A stretch of 64,000 nucleotides of DNA from RGIG5579 sp045655865 (GTDB lineage: Bacteria > Bacillota > Clostridia > Oscillospirales > SIG627), in assembly GCA_045655865.1 (NCBI GenBank), contig JAZOQB010000010.1:1-64000 (forward strand), written 5' to 3'. This document shows positions 24,692 through 33,221 of this stretch, piece by piece. The notes below the pieces were generated by a model. It worked only from the letters and a program-made list of their open reading frames with translations. It was not told the origin of the DNA and made no database searches. How positions within the stretch are numbered: position 1 is the first letter of the stretch; each line of letters starts with the position of its first letter. Both the position numbers and the translations under genes were made by a program.

Positions 24692-24930
24692 GAAAAGGCG
24701 ATGAAGGAAAGAGTACCCCTGTGAGACGCGCAAAGCGAGCGGAGGACGGTGTGAGCTCCGTGGTAGCGGCAGGCGGGAAGATCACTCCCGAGCAGCGAAC
24801 CGATTTCTTTTTTTGAATGAGGCTTCGACGGAGTCCCCGTTATCGGACGGGCGCATGACGGTGCGTTTTGGAGCAACAGGTGGTAAGCGAAGTGGAATCT
24901 TCGTCCTTTGCGGACGAAGTTTTTTTATTT
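24692..24930 (+). promoter_or_regulatory. T-box riboswitch, isoleucine specific
   Basis: The leader has the T-box order: stem I with a GCGAGCGGAGGACGGTGTGAG distal segment, a specifier region GGGAAG-ATC-ACTCCCGAG whose ATC (24781-24783) is an Ile codon, a long linker with stems II/III, then the T-box sequence GCAACAGGTGGTAAG (24873-24887) whose TGG(T) pairs with the uncharged tRNA NCCA end, followed by the intrinsic terminator. Uncharged tRNA-Ile would stabilise the antiterminator and allow ileS transcription. The T-box core differs slightly from the usual AAGGGTGGTACCGCG. Confidence 0.9.
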
Positions 24931-24935
24931 TTTTC
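24899..24935 (+). terminator. T-box regulated terminator before ileS
   Basis: CTTCGTCC (24899-24906) pairs with GGACGAAG (24912-24919), loop TTTGC, followed by a T-run. Its 5' arm lies just after the T-box motif, so the antiterminator competes with it. Confidence 0.9.
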
Positions 24936-24951
24936 GGAAAAAGGAGGAGCC

Positions 24952-27900
24952 ATGAGGTACAAAAAGGTAGAAACCGACATGAATTTCGTCCAGCGTGAAA
25001 AGAAGGTGGGCGAGTTCTGGAAGGAAAACAAAATTTTCGAAAAAAGCATTGAGGAAAGAAAAAAAGGGGAGCCCTACGTGTTTTACGACGGCCCTCCCAC
25101 TGCCAACGGCAAGCCTCACATCGGTCACGTGTTGACCCGTGTTATCAAAGATATGATTCCTCGCTACCGCACCATGAAAGGATATATGGTGCCCCGTAAG
25201 GCGGGGTGGGACACCCACGGCCTTCCGGTAGAACTGGAAGTGGAAAAGCTCTTGGGCCTGGACGGCAAGGAGCAGATCGAGGAGTACGGCCTTGATCCTT
25301 TTATCCAAAAGTGCAAGGAGAGCGTCTGGAAGTACAAGGGCATGTGGGAAGATTTCTCCGGCACCGTGGGCTTCTGGGCGGACATGGACAACCCTTACGT
25401 AACCTATCACAACGATTTTATTGAATCTGAGTGGTGGGCGTTAAAAGAAATTTACGAAAAAGGCCTTCTCTACAAGGGCTTTAAGATCGTTCCTTACTGC
25501 CCCCGCTGCGGCACCCCTCTATCCTCCCACGAGGTCGCTCAGGGATATAAGGCTGTTAAGGAGCGCAGTGCGGTGGTGCGTTTTCGCGCCGTCGGGGAGG
25601 ACGCCTACTTTTTAGCTTGGACGACCACTCCCTGGACTCTCCCCTCCAACGTGGCTCTTTGTGTCAATCCCCAGGAGAAGTACTGCAAGGTCAAGGCTGC
25701 AGACGGAAAGGTCTATTACCTGGCTGAAAAGCTGCTTTCCGCCATTCTTTCTCCCCTGGCCCAAGAGGGCCAGCAGGCTTATGAAGTGCTGGAGACCTAT
25801 GAGGGACAGGAACTAGAGGGCAGAGAATACGAGCCCCTTTATGAGATTGCCGGTAACTTGGCCCGTCAGCAAGGCAAAAAGGGCCACTATATCGTTTGCG
25901 ACGGGTACGTTACCATGTCTGACGGTACCGGTATCGTGCATATCGCTCCCGCCTTCGGTGAGGACGATGCCCGGGTGGGAAGAAAGTATGATCTTCCCTT
26001 CGTCCAGTTGGTGGACGGCAAGGGCTGTATGACCGAGAATACCCCCTTTGCAGGACTGTTTGTGAAAGACGCGGATCCGGAGGTCTTAAAGGATCTTTCC
26101 GCCCGTTCTCTGCTTTTTGACGCTCCCAAATTCGAGCACGATTACCCCTTCTGCTGGAGATGCGATACTCCTTTGATCTATTATGCCAGAGAGTCCTGGT
26201 TTATTCGTATGACCCAGGTTCGGGACAGACTCATTGCAAACAACAACACCATCAACTGGATTCCCGAGAGCATTGGCAAGGGAAGATTCGGCGACTGGCT
26301 GGAGAACGTGCAGGATTGGGGTATTTCCCGAAACCGTTACTGGGGAACGCCTCTTAATATCTGGCAGTGCGAATGTGGGCATTGCCACGCCATCGGCTCC
26401 ATTGAGGAATTAAAGTCCCTGAGCCGGAATTGCCCGGAAAACATCGAGCTTCACCGGCCTTATATTGATGCGGTGACCATCCCCTGCCCCCATTGCGGCA
26501 AGGAAATGCACCGAGTGCCCGAGGTGATCGACTGCTGGTTCGACTCCGGGGCCATGCCCTTTGCTCAGCATCACTATCCTTTTGAAAACAAGGATCTTTT
26601 TGAAAGTCAGTTCCCCGCCGACTTCATTTCCGAGGCGGTGGATCAGACCCGGGGCTGGTTCTATTCTCTGCTTGCCATCTCCACCCTGATCTTTGACAGG
26701 GCGCCCTATAAAAACGTGATCGTTTTGGGACACGTCCAAGACGAAAACGGTCAGAAAATGAGCAAGTCTAAAGGTAACGCCGTCGATCCCTTTGAAGCGC
26801 TGGAAAGCTACGGCGCGGACGCCATCCGTTGGTATTTCTACACCAACTCCGCCCCCTGGCTTCCTAACCGTTTCCACGGAAAAGCCGTGGTGGAGGGACA
26901 GAGAAAGTTTATGGGTACTCTTTGGAATACCTACGCCTTCTACGTTCTCTACGCCAACATTGACGATTTTGATCCCACGGAGCATACCCTGGAATACGAA
27001 AAACTGTCCGTGATGGACAAGTGGCTCCTTTCCCGTCTGCAGACCACGGTGCAAAGCGTGGACGAAAATCTGGAGAACTACCGCATCCCCGAGGCTTGCC
27101 GCGCGCTTCAGAGTTTTGTAGACGAGCTTTCCAACTGGTACGTGCGCCGAGGCAGAGAAAGATATTGGGCAAACGGTATGCCCGAGGATAAGGTCAACGC
27201 CTATATGACCCTTTATACCGCGCTGGTCACCACGGCAAAGATCTCTGCCCCCATGATTCCCTTTATGGCAGAGGATATTTACCGAAACCTTGTGTGCTCG
27301 GTGGAAAAATCCGCTCCGGAATCCGTGCATCTGTGCGACTTCCCCGAGGTAAACGCGGCGTGGATCCGACCGGAATTGGAAAAAGAGATGGAAGCGGTCC
27401 TTCAGATCGTGGTCAGCGGCCGTGCGGCTCGCGCCGGCAGCGGCAGAAAGAACCGCCAGCCCCTTGGAAGAATGTTCGTTAAGTGCCAGACGCCTTTGGA
27501 TGAGGACTGCCAGGCCATTGTCCGGGAAGAGTTGAACGTAAAGGAACTGATCTTTACCGATGCCGTAGACGAGTATCTTTCCTACTCTTTCAAGCCCCAA
27601 CTGAAAACCTGCGGTCCGAAATTTGGAAAGCAGCTTGGAGAGTTGCGCGCGGCCCTGCCGGAGCTTGACGGAGCAAAGGCAAAAAAAGAATTGGATTCCG
27701 ATGGGACCCTGGCCCTGGATCTGCCTTCCGGAAGGGTCGTTCTCAGTCCGGAGGATCTGATCATTGAGAACCGGCAGAAGGAAGGATATTTTGCCGTTTC
27801 CGACTCAGATCTTGTGGTGGTACTGGACATTCAGCTCACAGAAGAACTCATCGTAGAGGGATATCTTCGGGAGATCATCAGCAAGGTGCAGACCATGCGA

Positions 27901-28104
27901 AAGGATGCGGATTTCAACGTGACCGACCGGATCCGGATCGGATGCGCCGGAAATGAAAAGCTTGTGGCCCTTATGGAGGAACACCGGGACCAGATCTGCC
28001 AGGATACCCTGGCCTTGGAGATCGTGCCGGAGCTTTCCGAGATTCAAAAGGAGTGGGACATCAACGGCGAGAAGTTGACGCTGTCTGTCAAAGTGGTAGG
28101 ATAG
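24952..28104 (+). CDS. ileS: Isoleucyl-tRNA synthetase, type 2-like
   Basis: This enzyme charges tRNA-Ile. It has 1050 residues with the HIGH motif (KPHIGHVLTRVIKD), the connective peptide editing domain (WTTTPWTLPSNVALCVNP, TGIVHIAPAFGEDD), the WFDSGAMPF segment, KMSKS (QKMSKSKGNAVDP) and a long C-terminal anticodon and accessory region. The start motif (FVQREKKVGEFWKENKIFEKS) and the eukaryote-like core resemble IleS2, the class that includes mupirocin-resistant enzymes; resistance itself is inference. The ATG at 24952 has AAGGAGG 4 bp upstream. The reading frame extends upstream but lies inside the T-box terminator. Expression is controlled by that T-box. Confidence 0.96.
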   Translation: MRYKKVETDMNFVQREKKVGEFWKENKIFEKSIEERKKGEPYVFYDGPPTANGKPHIGHVLTRVIKDMIPRYRTMKGYMVPRKAGWDTHGLPVELEVEKLLGLDGKEQIEEYGLDPFIQKCKESVWKYKGMWEDFSGTVGFWADMDNPYVTYHNDFIESEWWALKEIYEKGLLYKGFKIVPYCPRCGTPLSSHEVAQGYKAVKERSAVVRFRAVGEDAYFLAWTTTPWTLPSNVALCVNPQEKYCKVKAADGKVYYLAEKLLSAILSPLAQEGQQAYEVLETYEGQELEGREYEPLYEIAGNLARQQGKKGHYIVCDGYVTMSDGTGIVHIAPAFGEDDARVGRKYDLPFVQLVDGKGCMTENTPFAGLFVKDADPEVLKDLSARSLLFDAPKFEHDYPFCWRCDTPLIYYARESWFIRMTQVRDRLIANNNTINWIPESIGKGRFGDWLENVQDWGISRNRYWGTPLNIWQCECGHCHAIGSIEELKSLSRNCPENIELHRPYIDAVTIPCPHCGKEMHRVPEVIDCWFDSGAMPFAQHHYPFENKDLFESQFPADFISEAVDQTRGWFYSLLAISTLIFDRAPYKNVIVLGHVQDENGQKMSKSKGNAVDPFEALESYGADAIRWYFYTNSAPWLPNRFHGKAVVEGQRKFMGTLWNTYAFYVLYANIDDFDPTEHTLEYEKLSVMDKWLLSRLQTTVQSVDENLENYRIPEACRALQSFVDELSNWYVRRGRERYWANGMPEDKVNAYMTLYTALVTTAKISAPMIPFMAEDIYRNLVCSVEKSAPESVHLCDFPEVNAAWIRPELEKEMEAVLQIVVSGRAARAGSGRKNRQPLGRMFVKCQTPLDEDCQAIVREELNVKELIFTDAVDEYLSYSFKPQLKTCGPKFGKQLGELRAALPELDGAKAKKELDSDGTLALDLPSGRVVLSPEDLIIENRQKEGYFAVSDSDLVVVLDIQLTEELIVEGYLREIISKVQTMRKDADFNVTDRIRIGCAGNEKLVALMEEHRDQICQDTLALEIVPELSEIQKEWDINGEKLTLSVKVVG

Positions 28105-28139
28105 TGCCGAAGATCGCTATGAGCGATCCAAAGTAAAAA

Positions 28140-28181
28140 TCGGGTCGAGGAAATGAGAATTTCCTCGACCTTTTCTTTTTT
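28140..28181. terminator. Bidirectional terminator between ileS and dinB
   Basis: GGTCGAGGAAAT (28143-28154) pairs with ATTTCCTCGACC (28159-28170) around a GAGA loop, followed by TTTTCTTTTTT on the plus strand. It separates the convergent ileS and dinB genes. Confidence 0.92.
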
Positions 28182-28184
28182 CCG

Positions 28185-29411
28185 TTACGGCCGTTTTGGG
28201 CCTTGGAAGGGCACGTAGCCGGTTTCGTCCGGAAGGCACGTGTCCAGCAGTGTTGCCGGCTTGAGGGCGTTTTGCCCAAAGCGGCTTCGAATTTGATCCG
28301 TCACCCGGTCAAGGATCTGGTTTCTCCGTTGTGTTTCCTGGGAGAAAAGAGAAAGCTGCCGGTCCGATTTCGGCCGAAGGGAGATGGCACGTACCGTAAC
28401 CGAGCGCAGAGGCTCCCGGAATAAATAGCGCTCCCGGAACAGGGAAAAGGCCTCTTTTGCCAGGGTCATGGTGCAGTCCGTGGGCTGCGGGAGCTGTTTT
28501 TGGAGGGTTTTGGTAAAAAAATTCCGGTCTTTGCACTCCAACGCCACGCCTTCGGCTTCAAGCCGGTGAAAACGAAGCTTTTCTCCGATGCTTTGGGACA
28601 GACCGAGGATCAAGGTCCAAACTTCTTCCGGCTCTGTTAAGTCTTGTGGGGTGGTCAGTCCGTGACCGACACTTTTCATGGGGCTTTCAAAATCGCAGGG
28701 GAGCACCGGAGAAAGATCCTCTCCGCGGGCAAAGGATTTCAGCATGGCTCCCGTTTTTCCGAATTTCATCTGGAGAAGGCGGTCGTTGGCCTGGGCCAGG
28801 GCGCCCACCGTATTTAGTCCGAAGCGGTGCAGAGTACGGGCGCTTTTCCTTCCAACCCCAAGAAGGCTCTCCACGGGAAGTGGCCAGACCAGTTCCGGAA
28901 CGCTCTGGCGAGAGATCACCGTCATGGCGTCCGGCTTTTTTAGGTCGCTGCCAAGTTTTGCAAAGACCTTATTAAAGGAGACCCCCACGGAGATGGTAAG
29001 CCCTGTTTCCCGGCGAATCCGCCGGCGGATCTGATCCCCGATCTTCTCCCCGGGCCCAAAGGCCATCCGGGAGGCGGTAACGTCCAGCCAACATTCATCC
29101 AGACCCATGGACTCCACCAGGTCCGTGTACTGACAGTAGATCTCTCGGGCGATGCGAGAGTACAACACGTAGCGGTCAAAGTGGGGTTCTACAACAATCA
29201 GTTCCGGACATTTTTCCCGGGCAAGCCAGATGGCCTCTCCCGTTTTCACCCCGCACTTTTTTGCCGCCTCGCTTTTTGCCAGAACGATTCCGTGACGCAT
29301 TTCCCGATCTCCGCACACCGCCACCGCTTTTCCCTCCAGCCGGGAATCGTACAGCCGCTCTACCGAGGCATAGAAGTTGTTCATGTCGCAATGCAAAATG
29401 GCACGATCCAT
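28185..29411 (-). CDS. dinB: DNA polymerase IV (Y family)
   Basis: An error-prone translesion polymerase of 408 residues. Palm motifs are LHCDMNNFYASVE (metal-binding Asp) and GLDECWLDVT, where canonical SIDE(A) reads GLDE(C) but the Asp-Glu pair is kept. Further matches are the finger region YVLYSRIAREIY, the thumb helix-hairpin-helix (VESLLGVGRKSARTLHRFGL) and the little-finger domain from about 240. A QLSLF sequence near 355 matches the sliding-clamp-binding motif. Its promoter region is shared with the divergent XRE repressor, with ACGAACG boxes inside the core promoter, implying damage-dependent repression. The SD is weak (AAGAGAAAA). Confidence 0.95.
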   Translation of the reverse strand: MDRAILHCDMNNFYASVERLYDSRLEGKAVAVCGDREMRHGIVLAKSEAAKKCGVKTGEAIWLAREKCPELIVVEPHFDRYVLYSRIAREIYCQYTDLVESMGLDECWLDVTASRMAFGPGEKIGDQIRRRIRRETGLTISVGVSFNKVFAKLGSDLKKPDAMTVISRQSVPELVWPLPVESLLGVGRKSARTLHRFGLNTVGALAQANDRLLQMKFGKTGAMLKSFARGEDLSPVLPCDFESPMKSVGHGLTTPQDLTEPEEVWTLILGLSQSIGEKLRFHRLEAEGVALECKDRNFFTKTLQKQLPQPTDCTMTLAKEAFSLFRERYLFREPLRSVTVRAISLRPKSDRQLSLFSQETQRRNQILDRVTDQIRSRFGQNALKPATLLDTCLPDETGYVPFQGPKRP

Positions 29412-29427
29412 TTTTTTCTCTTTTCTC

Positions 29428-29456
29428 TTGACAAATTTCGTTCGTGTTGCTATGAT
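29428..29456 (+). promoter_or_regulatory. Promoter of the XRE-IrrE operon
   Basis: Perfect TTGACA (29428-29433), a 17-bp spacer and TATGAT (29451-29456). The spacer holds a CGTTCGT box (29439-29445) and an ACGAACG box (29461-29467) covers the predicted start of transcription. Confidence 0.85.
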
Positions 29457-29534
29457 GAATACGAACGATATTTCATGTATAGAATATACGAATAATCGTT
29501 CGTTGTCAATGGTAAATTATGTAAAATCGTTCGT
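29439..29534. promoter_or_regulatory. Operator boxes ACGAACG/CGTTCGT shared by dinB and the XRE gene
   Basis: Four copies of the 7-mer occur: CGTTCGT at 29439-29445, ACGAACG at 29461-29467, CGTTCGT at 29497-29503 and CGTTCGT at 29528-29534, plus a half site ACGAA at 29488-29492. Two lie in promoter spacers (one per direction), one near both transcription starts and one in the XRE leader just before its SD. The 29488-29503 element is a near palindrome, ACGAA-N6-TTCGT. The pattern indicates a dimeric repressor, most simply the XRE protein encoded at 29548. Confidence 0.75.
29481..29509 (-). promoter_or_regulatory. Promoter of dinB
   Basis: Perfect minus-strand TTGACA (29509-29504), a 17-bp spacer and TATTCT (29486-29481). 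The spacer consists entirely of the ACGAACG...TTCGT operator. Confidence 0.7.
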
Positions 29535-29547
29535 TTCGGAGGAAGAG

Positions 29548-29946
29548 ATGAAGTTTGCAGAGAGACTAAAAAAGGCCCGGAAACAGGCGGGACTTTCCCA
29601 GGAGGCATTGGCGCAACAGGCGCAGATCTCTCCCAGAACCTTACAAAATTACGAAATGGGGAAGCGATATCCTTCCAGCATTGAGATCACCCTACGCCTG
29701 GCCTCGGCTCTTGGCACCAGCGCCGAAGCTCTGCTTTCCGCCGGGGAGGAGAGCCTTGTGTCTGCTCCTGTATCGGCCAAGGCACAACTGCGGGAATTGG
29801 TTCAGGCGGTATCGGGACTTTTTTCCGGAGGGCAATTGGAGGAAGAGGATCGGGATGCAGCCATGGAAGCGATCATTGCCGCTTACTGGGCGGCAAAAAA
29901 AGAAACGCGCAAAGTGGGCGGAAAGGGTTGGAAGGAAGAGCGTTGA
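29548..29946 (+). CDS. XRE family repressor, DdrO-like
   Basis: A 132-residue protein with an N-terminal XRE helix-turn-helix (2-60: LKKARKQAGLSQEALAQQAQI, RTLQNYEMGKRYPS) and a ~65-residue helical C-terminal domain. The size and two-domain plan match DdrO of Deinococcus, the repressor cleaved by IrrE after DNA damage. The next gene is an IrrE-type protease with a 4-bp overlap and the divergent gene is dinB. Repeated ACGAACG boxes lie in both promoters. The start at 29548 follows GGAGG; the longer frame from 29377 would begin in the dinB coding region. DdrO-like function is inference from context. Confidence 0.88.
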   Translation: MKFAERLKKARKQAGLSQEALAQQAQISPRTLQNYEMGKRYPSSIEITLRLASALGTSAEALLSAGEESLVSAPVSAKAQLRELVQAVSGLFSGGQLEEEDRDAAMEAIIAAYWAAKKETRKVGGKGWKEER

Positions 29947-30422
29947 CAGAACTTTTGCGGATCGCCCGTTTGGGGGAAGAAGCGGTGGAACGCTACGGCA
30001 CCCGAAATCCCTTTTCCCTGGCAGAGAAGATGGGAGTGAACGTCTTGGTGCGCCAGGATTTTCAAAAGCTTAAGGGAATGTACAAGGTGATTTTGGGTCA
30101 GAGATTTGTCTTTCTCAACGGAAAGATGCGCCGCCGGGAAGCCCGGGAGGTCTTGGCCCACGAATTGGGACACGACGCGCTTCATCGGGATATGGCAAAA
30201 GACAGCGTGGTTCAGGATCACTTCATTTTGGATATGACCCTCAAGCCCGAATACGAGGCCAATCTTTTTGCGTCAAGTCTCCTGTTTTCCGATGAACAGA
30301 TCCTGGAGCTTTTGCAAGAAGGAAACACGGTGGATCAGGTTGCCCGGATCCTGGGGCAGAGCGAAAAGCTTCTGGAATTAAAAATACGGATCTTGCAAGA
30401 AAAGGGACTTCTTTCGCGTTGA
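29943..30422 (+). CDS. ImmA/IrrE family metallopeptidase
   Basis: A 159-residue zinc protease. The zinc site is LAHELGHDALH (HExxH), and the third ligand is the Glu in PEYEANLFASSLL. In known systems ImmA cleaves the ICEBs1 repressor and IrrE cleaves DdrO after DNA damage. I chose the TTG at 29943, which overlaps the XRE stop (TTGA) and follows AAGGAAGAG. A TTG at 29928 is the alternative. The C-terminal ~40 residues are helical. With the XRE protein as likely substrate it forms a repressor-protease switch beside dinB. Confidence 0.9.
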   Translation: MTELLRIARLGEEAVERYGTRNPFSLAEKMGVNVLVRQDFQKLKGMYKVILGQRFVFLNGKMRRREAREVLAHELGHDALHRDMAKDSVVQDHFILDMTLKPEYEANLFASSLLFSDEQILELLQEGNTVDQVARILGQSEKLLELKIRILQEKGLLSR

Positions 30423-30451
30423 CCCGGTAGAAAGAAAAACAAAGAATACCC

Positions 30452-30480
30452 TTGCAAAGAAATGAGAATTGTGGTAAAAT
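30452..30480 (+). promoter_or_regulatory. Promoter of ackA
   Basis: TTGCAA (30452-30457), a 17-bp spacer and TAAAAT (30475-30480). Confidence 0.75.
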
Positions 30481-30514
30481 CGCTCCAGATCATGGACGAA
30501 AGGAATATGAAAAT

Positions 30515-31714
30515 ATGAAAGTTTTGGTAATCAACGCAGGTTCTTCTTCTGTTAAGTATCAGCTGATCGATATGACCCGGGAGACGCTCTTGGCCAAAGG
30601 CCTTTGCGAGAGAATTGGTATTGCCGGCGGTGCTTTCAAGCACCAGGTTCCCGGGAAGGACGCGTACAAGATCGAAGTGGATATGAAAAATCACGGAGAG
30701 GCAATTTCTCTGGTGGTGAAGACTCTGACCGATCCCCAGCACGGCGTGATCTCATCTCTTTCTGAGATCGGTGCGGTGGGCCACCGCGTTCTCCACGGTG
30801 GAGAGAAATTCTCCGGATCCGTGGTGGTAAACGCGAAAGTCATCGAGGCCATTGAAGAGTGCTGTGAGCTGGGGCCGCTTCACAATCCCCACAACCTCAC
30901 CGGTATTCGTGCATGCGAAGAGATCATGCCCGGCGTGCCTCAGGTAGCGGTGTTTGACACCGGTTTCCATCAGACCATGCCCCCTTATGCTTATATGTAC
31001 GCCCTGCCCTATGAATATTACGAGAAATACAAGATCCGCCGCTACGGTTTCCACGGTACTTCTCACCGCTACGTTTCTCTCCGTGCCGCCCAGCTTTTGG
31101 GCAAAAAGCCGGAAGAGGTCAACGTGGTCACCTGCCACTTGGGCAACGGTTCTTCCATTGCTGCCGTGCAGAACGGTAAGTGCCTGGATACCACCATGGG
31201 CACCACGCCTTTGGAGGGAATCATAATGGGAACTCGTTGCGGTTCTATTGATCCCGCTATCGTTCCCCTTTTGATGAAAAAAGAGGGGCTTTCTCCCGAT
31301 GAAGTAGACGCCATTATGAACAAAAAGTCCGGTATTCTCGGTATCACCGGAACCACCTCCGACAACCGTGACGTGGAAGCGGGCTCCAAGGCCGGCGATC
31401 CCAGATGCAAGCTGGTAGAGGATATGCTTACCCATCAGCTTACCAAGTACGTGGGTGCTTTCTCTGCTGCGATGGGCGGCGTGGACGCTATCGTTTTCAC
31501 CGGCGGTATCGGAGAAAACAACACCTCTTACCGCCAGAGAGTAGCAGATAAGCTTGGCTTTATGGGCGTTGAGATGGACAAAGAAAAGAACAACGAGGCA
31601 AAGCTTGGCAAGGAAATGGACGTGGCTACCGCTCAGTCTCGTGTGAGAATTCTCGTGATCCCGACCAACGAAGAATTGATGATCGCCAAGGATACCTTCG
31701 AACTTTGCAAATAA
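30515..31714 (+). CDS. ackA: Acetate kinase
   Basis: Makes ATP and acetate from acetyl phosphate in fermentation. The 399-residue protein starts with the ASKHA phosphate-binding motif VLVINAGSSSVKYQLID. Further matches are GHRVLHGGEKF, FDTGFHQTMP, RRYGFHGTSHRYVS, THLGNGSS-type CHLGNGSSIA, MGTTPLEGIIMGTRCGSIDP and FTGGIGENN. The ATG at 30515 has AAAGGA upstream; the longer frame from 30452 begins in the promoter. No phosphotransacetylase gene is adjacent, unlike many Firmicutes. It is a single-gene transcript. Confidence 0.97.
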   Translation: MKVLVINAGSSSVKYQLIDMTRETLLAKGLCERIGIAGGAFKHQVPGKDAYKIEVDMKNHGEAISLVVKTLTDPQHGVISSLSEIGAVGHRVLHGGEKFSGSVVVNAKVIEAIEECCELGPLHNPHNLTGIRACEEIMPGVPQVAVFDTGFHQTMPPYAYMYALPYEYYEKYKIRRYGFHGTSHRYVSLRAAQLLGKKPEEVNVVTCHLGNGSSIAAVQNGKCLDTTMGTTPLEGIIMGTRCGSIDPAIVPLLMKKEGLSPDEVDAIMNKKSGILGITGTTSDNRDVEAGSKAGDPRCKLVEDMLTHQLTKYVGAFSAAMGGVDAIVFTGGIGENNTSYRQRVADKLGFMGVEMDKEKNNEAKLGKEMDVATAQSRVRILVIPTNEELMIAKDTFELCK

Positions 31715-31745
31715 CCGGAAGGCGTTTTTTGGCAGAAAAAAACAA

Positions 31746-31788
31746 ACAAGAGTGTGCAAGGATAAAAGCCTTGCACACTCTTTTTTCT
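31746..31788. terminator. Terminator of ackA, usable in both directions
   Basis: GAGTGTGCAAGG (31750-31761) pairs with CCTTGCACACTC (31769-31780) and is followed by TTTTTT. On the minus strand CTTGTTTGTTTTT follows, so it can also end the transcript of the membrane protein at 31851. Confidence 0.92.
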
Positions 31789-31850
31789 TCCGAAAGTTTT
31801 TGATTAGATTTTGCAGTCAAAGAAAAAAAGTGCATGGATGTGGCACTTTT

Positions 31851-33221
31851 TTATTTTTGCAGTCTCTCCTCCCCGGTTCGAAGAAGCGCTTTTTTTATAA
31901 GAAGGAGGAAAAGAGCGAAAAGGGCTGCAAAGAGGAACAGAGAAAGAAAAGGAGACGGGGTTCGGGGCAGGGCCTGGGGAAAGGTGGGAAAAAAGGCGTC
32001 GTCCAGGTCCAGGTACAGAGAGGGCAACAAAAAGATCAGGGGGGAAGAGTGGCAGAAAAGACGCAGGAAAAAGGAGATGGGCGGATCGAAGACAAGAAGC
32101 AGCAAAGGGATTGCTGTGCAGATCCAGCCCCGTTTTCCCAGTGCGGAAAAGGTGGCTCCCAAAAGCAGGGGAAGAAGGCCGGGCAAGGCGCGGCAGAGAA
32201 GGCGGAGAAAAAGAGATGGGAAAAAGGGAAGAGCCAGAGGGCGCCCAAAGAGGGAAGTGTACCTTGGCAGACAACTTTGTGGGGCAAACAGGGCCGTTAC
32301 CCCCCAAAGGGAGAGGGAGAGAAGCAAGAGAAGCGTAGACCAAAGCAAAAGAAGAGAAAGAAGTGTCGGGAAAAGCCGGGGAGAGATCTGGTTTTGTTTT
32401 TTGGAAAATGCTTTGGTGAAAAACGGAAGAAGGGAGAGGGTGAGAAGCCAGGAAAAAAGCTCCTCCCCAAAAAAGAGCGTTTCCGTATTACCGGGAATGG
32501 GATCGTAGCGCCCGTCTTTCAAAGCGCGCACTTTTTGCGCCAGGATCTCTTCCAGATCCTTTTTTTCGGACAAGGTCAGGCTCTTTCCCTCTGAGACCGG
32601 GTTGTAGCGGTCCACTCCTGTATCCAGACTTTCTCGGAGCTGACGGATCTCCTGCAAGAGAAATTTTCCTCCGGGGGAGAGAGGGGACCCGTCCAGGGTA
32701 GCAAACAGGCGTAGGGCGTCATCCTCCAGTTGCCTGGAAATCTGGTCTTTTTCAAGAGAACCTTTCGAAACAAGACGCTCTTTTAAAAAAGAAAGGTAGC
32801 CGTCAAGATCCCTTTGCTCCAGAATGTGGGCAAGGGCGTCTTTTTCTGTGTTCAATTCCTGAGCGCGAGGGGATAGGGGGTCACATTGCTCCAGTTCCCA
32901 AAGGATCAGAGCATAATAACCGGCGCCCTCACTTGCAAAATCACTACCCCAAACGGGGAGAGAAAAGGCAAGGGCTGTTTCAAAAAAGAGAACTTTTTGG
33001 CGGGAAACATAGTCGTTCTCCCCGGTTGCCTGTGAATCCCATTCCGCCCGGGCCTCTGCCAGCGCTTTTTCCAGATCCGGCCGCTCCCCTTCAAATCCAG
33101 ATTGAGTCGGCGGTGTGTAGGGGGTAAAGAAAAAGCCGAGGATCAAGGGAAGCAAAAGGGCGGCAAGGCAGAGAAAAAGGGATGCCGGCGATCGAAAAGG
33201 GCGGAAAATGTTCGCGATCAT
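31851..33221 (-). CDS. Multi-pass membrane protein of unknown function
   Basis: A 456-residue protein: N-terminal helix (about 13-33), an extracytoplasmic helical domain of ~200 residues, then about five or six leucine/phenylalanine-rich helices (240-450) and a short basic tail. The layout resembles permease subunits of ABC-2 type exporters, but no signature is clear and no ATPase gene is adjacent. It starts inside the end of the exonuclease gene (4-bp overlap, ATGA), so it is expressed with it. The sequence is unusually rich in Leu and Ser in its second half. Function is not assigned. Confidence 0.65.
   Translation of the reverse strand: MIANIFRPFRSPASLFLCLAALLLPLILGFFFTPYTPPTQSGFEGERPDLEKALAEARAEWDSQATGENDYVSRQKVLFFETALAFSLPVWGSDFASEGAGYYALILWELEQCDPLSPRAQELNTEKDALAHILEQRDLDGYLSFLKERLVSKGSLEKDQISRQLEDDALRLFATLDGSPLSPGGKFLLQEIRQLRESLDTGVDRYNPVSEGKSLTLSEKKDLEEILAQKVRALKDGRYDPIPGNTETLFFGEELFSWLLTLSLLPFFTKAFSKKQNQISPRLFPTLLSLLLLWSTLLLLLSLSLWGVTALFAPQSCLPRYTSLFGRPLALPFFPSLFLRLLCRALPGLLPLLLGATFSALGKRGWICTAIPLLLLVFDPPISFFLRLFCHSSPLIFLLPSLYLDLDDAFFPTFPQALPRTPSPFLSLFLFAALFALFLLLIKKALLRTGEERLQK

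Noticed and set aside
24868..24951. N-terminal extension of ileS
   Set aside because: It lies inside the T-box terminator; a good SD and standard start are found at 24952.
26410..27600. Long minus-strand frame opposite ileS
   Set aside because: Antisense shadow of ileS with no start context or recognisable domain.
29428..29540. LexA (SOS) box
   Set aside because: The repeated ACGAACG boxes do not form GAAC-N4-GTTC; they fit better an operator of the adjacent XRE protein.
31752..32594. Lysine-rich plus-strand frames opposite the membrane protein at 31851
   Set aside because: The extreme Lys/Arg/Glu composition arises from antisense reading of a Leu/Phe/Ser-rich gene; no SD site.
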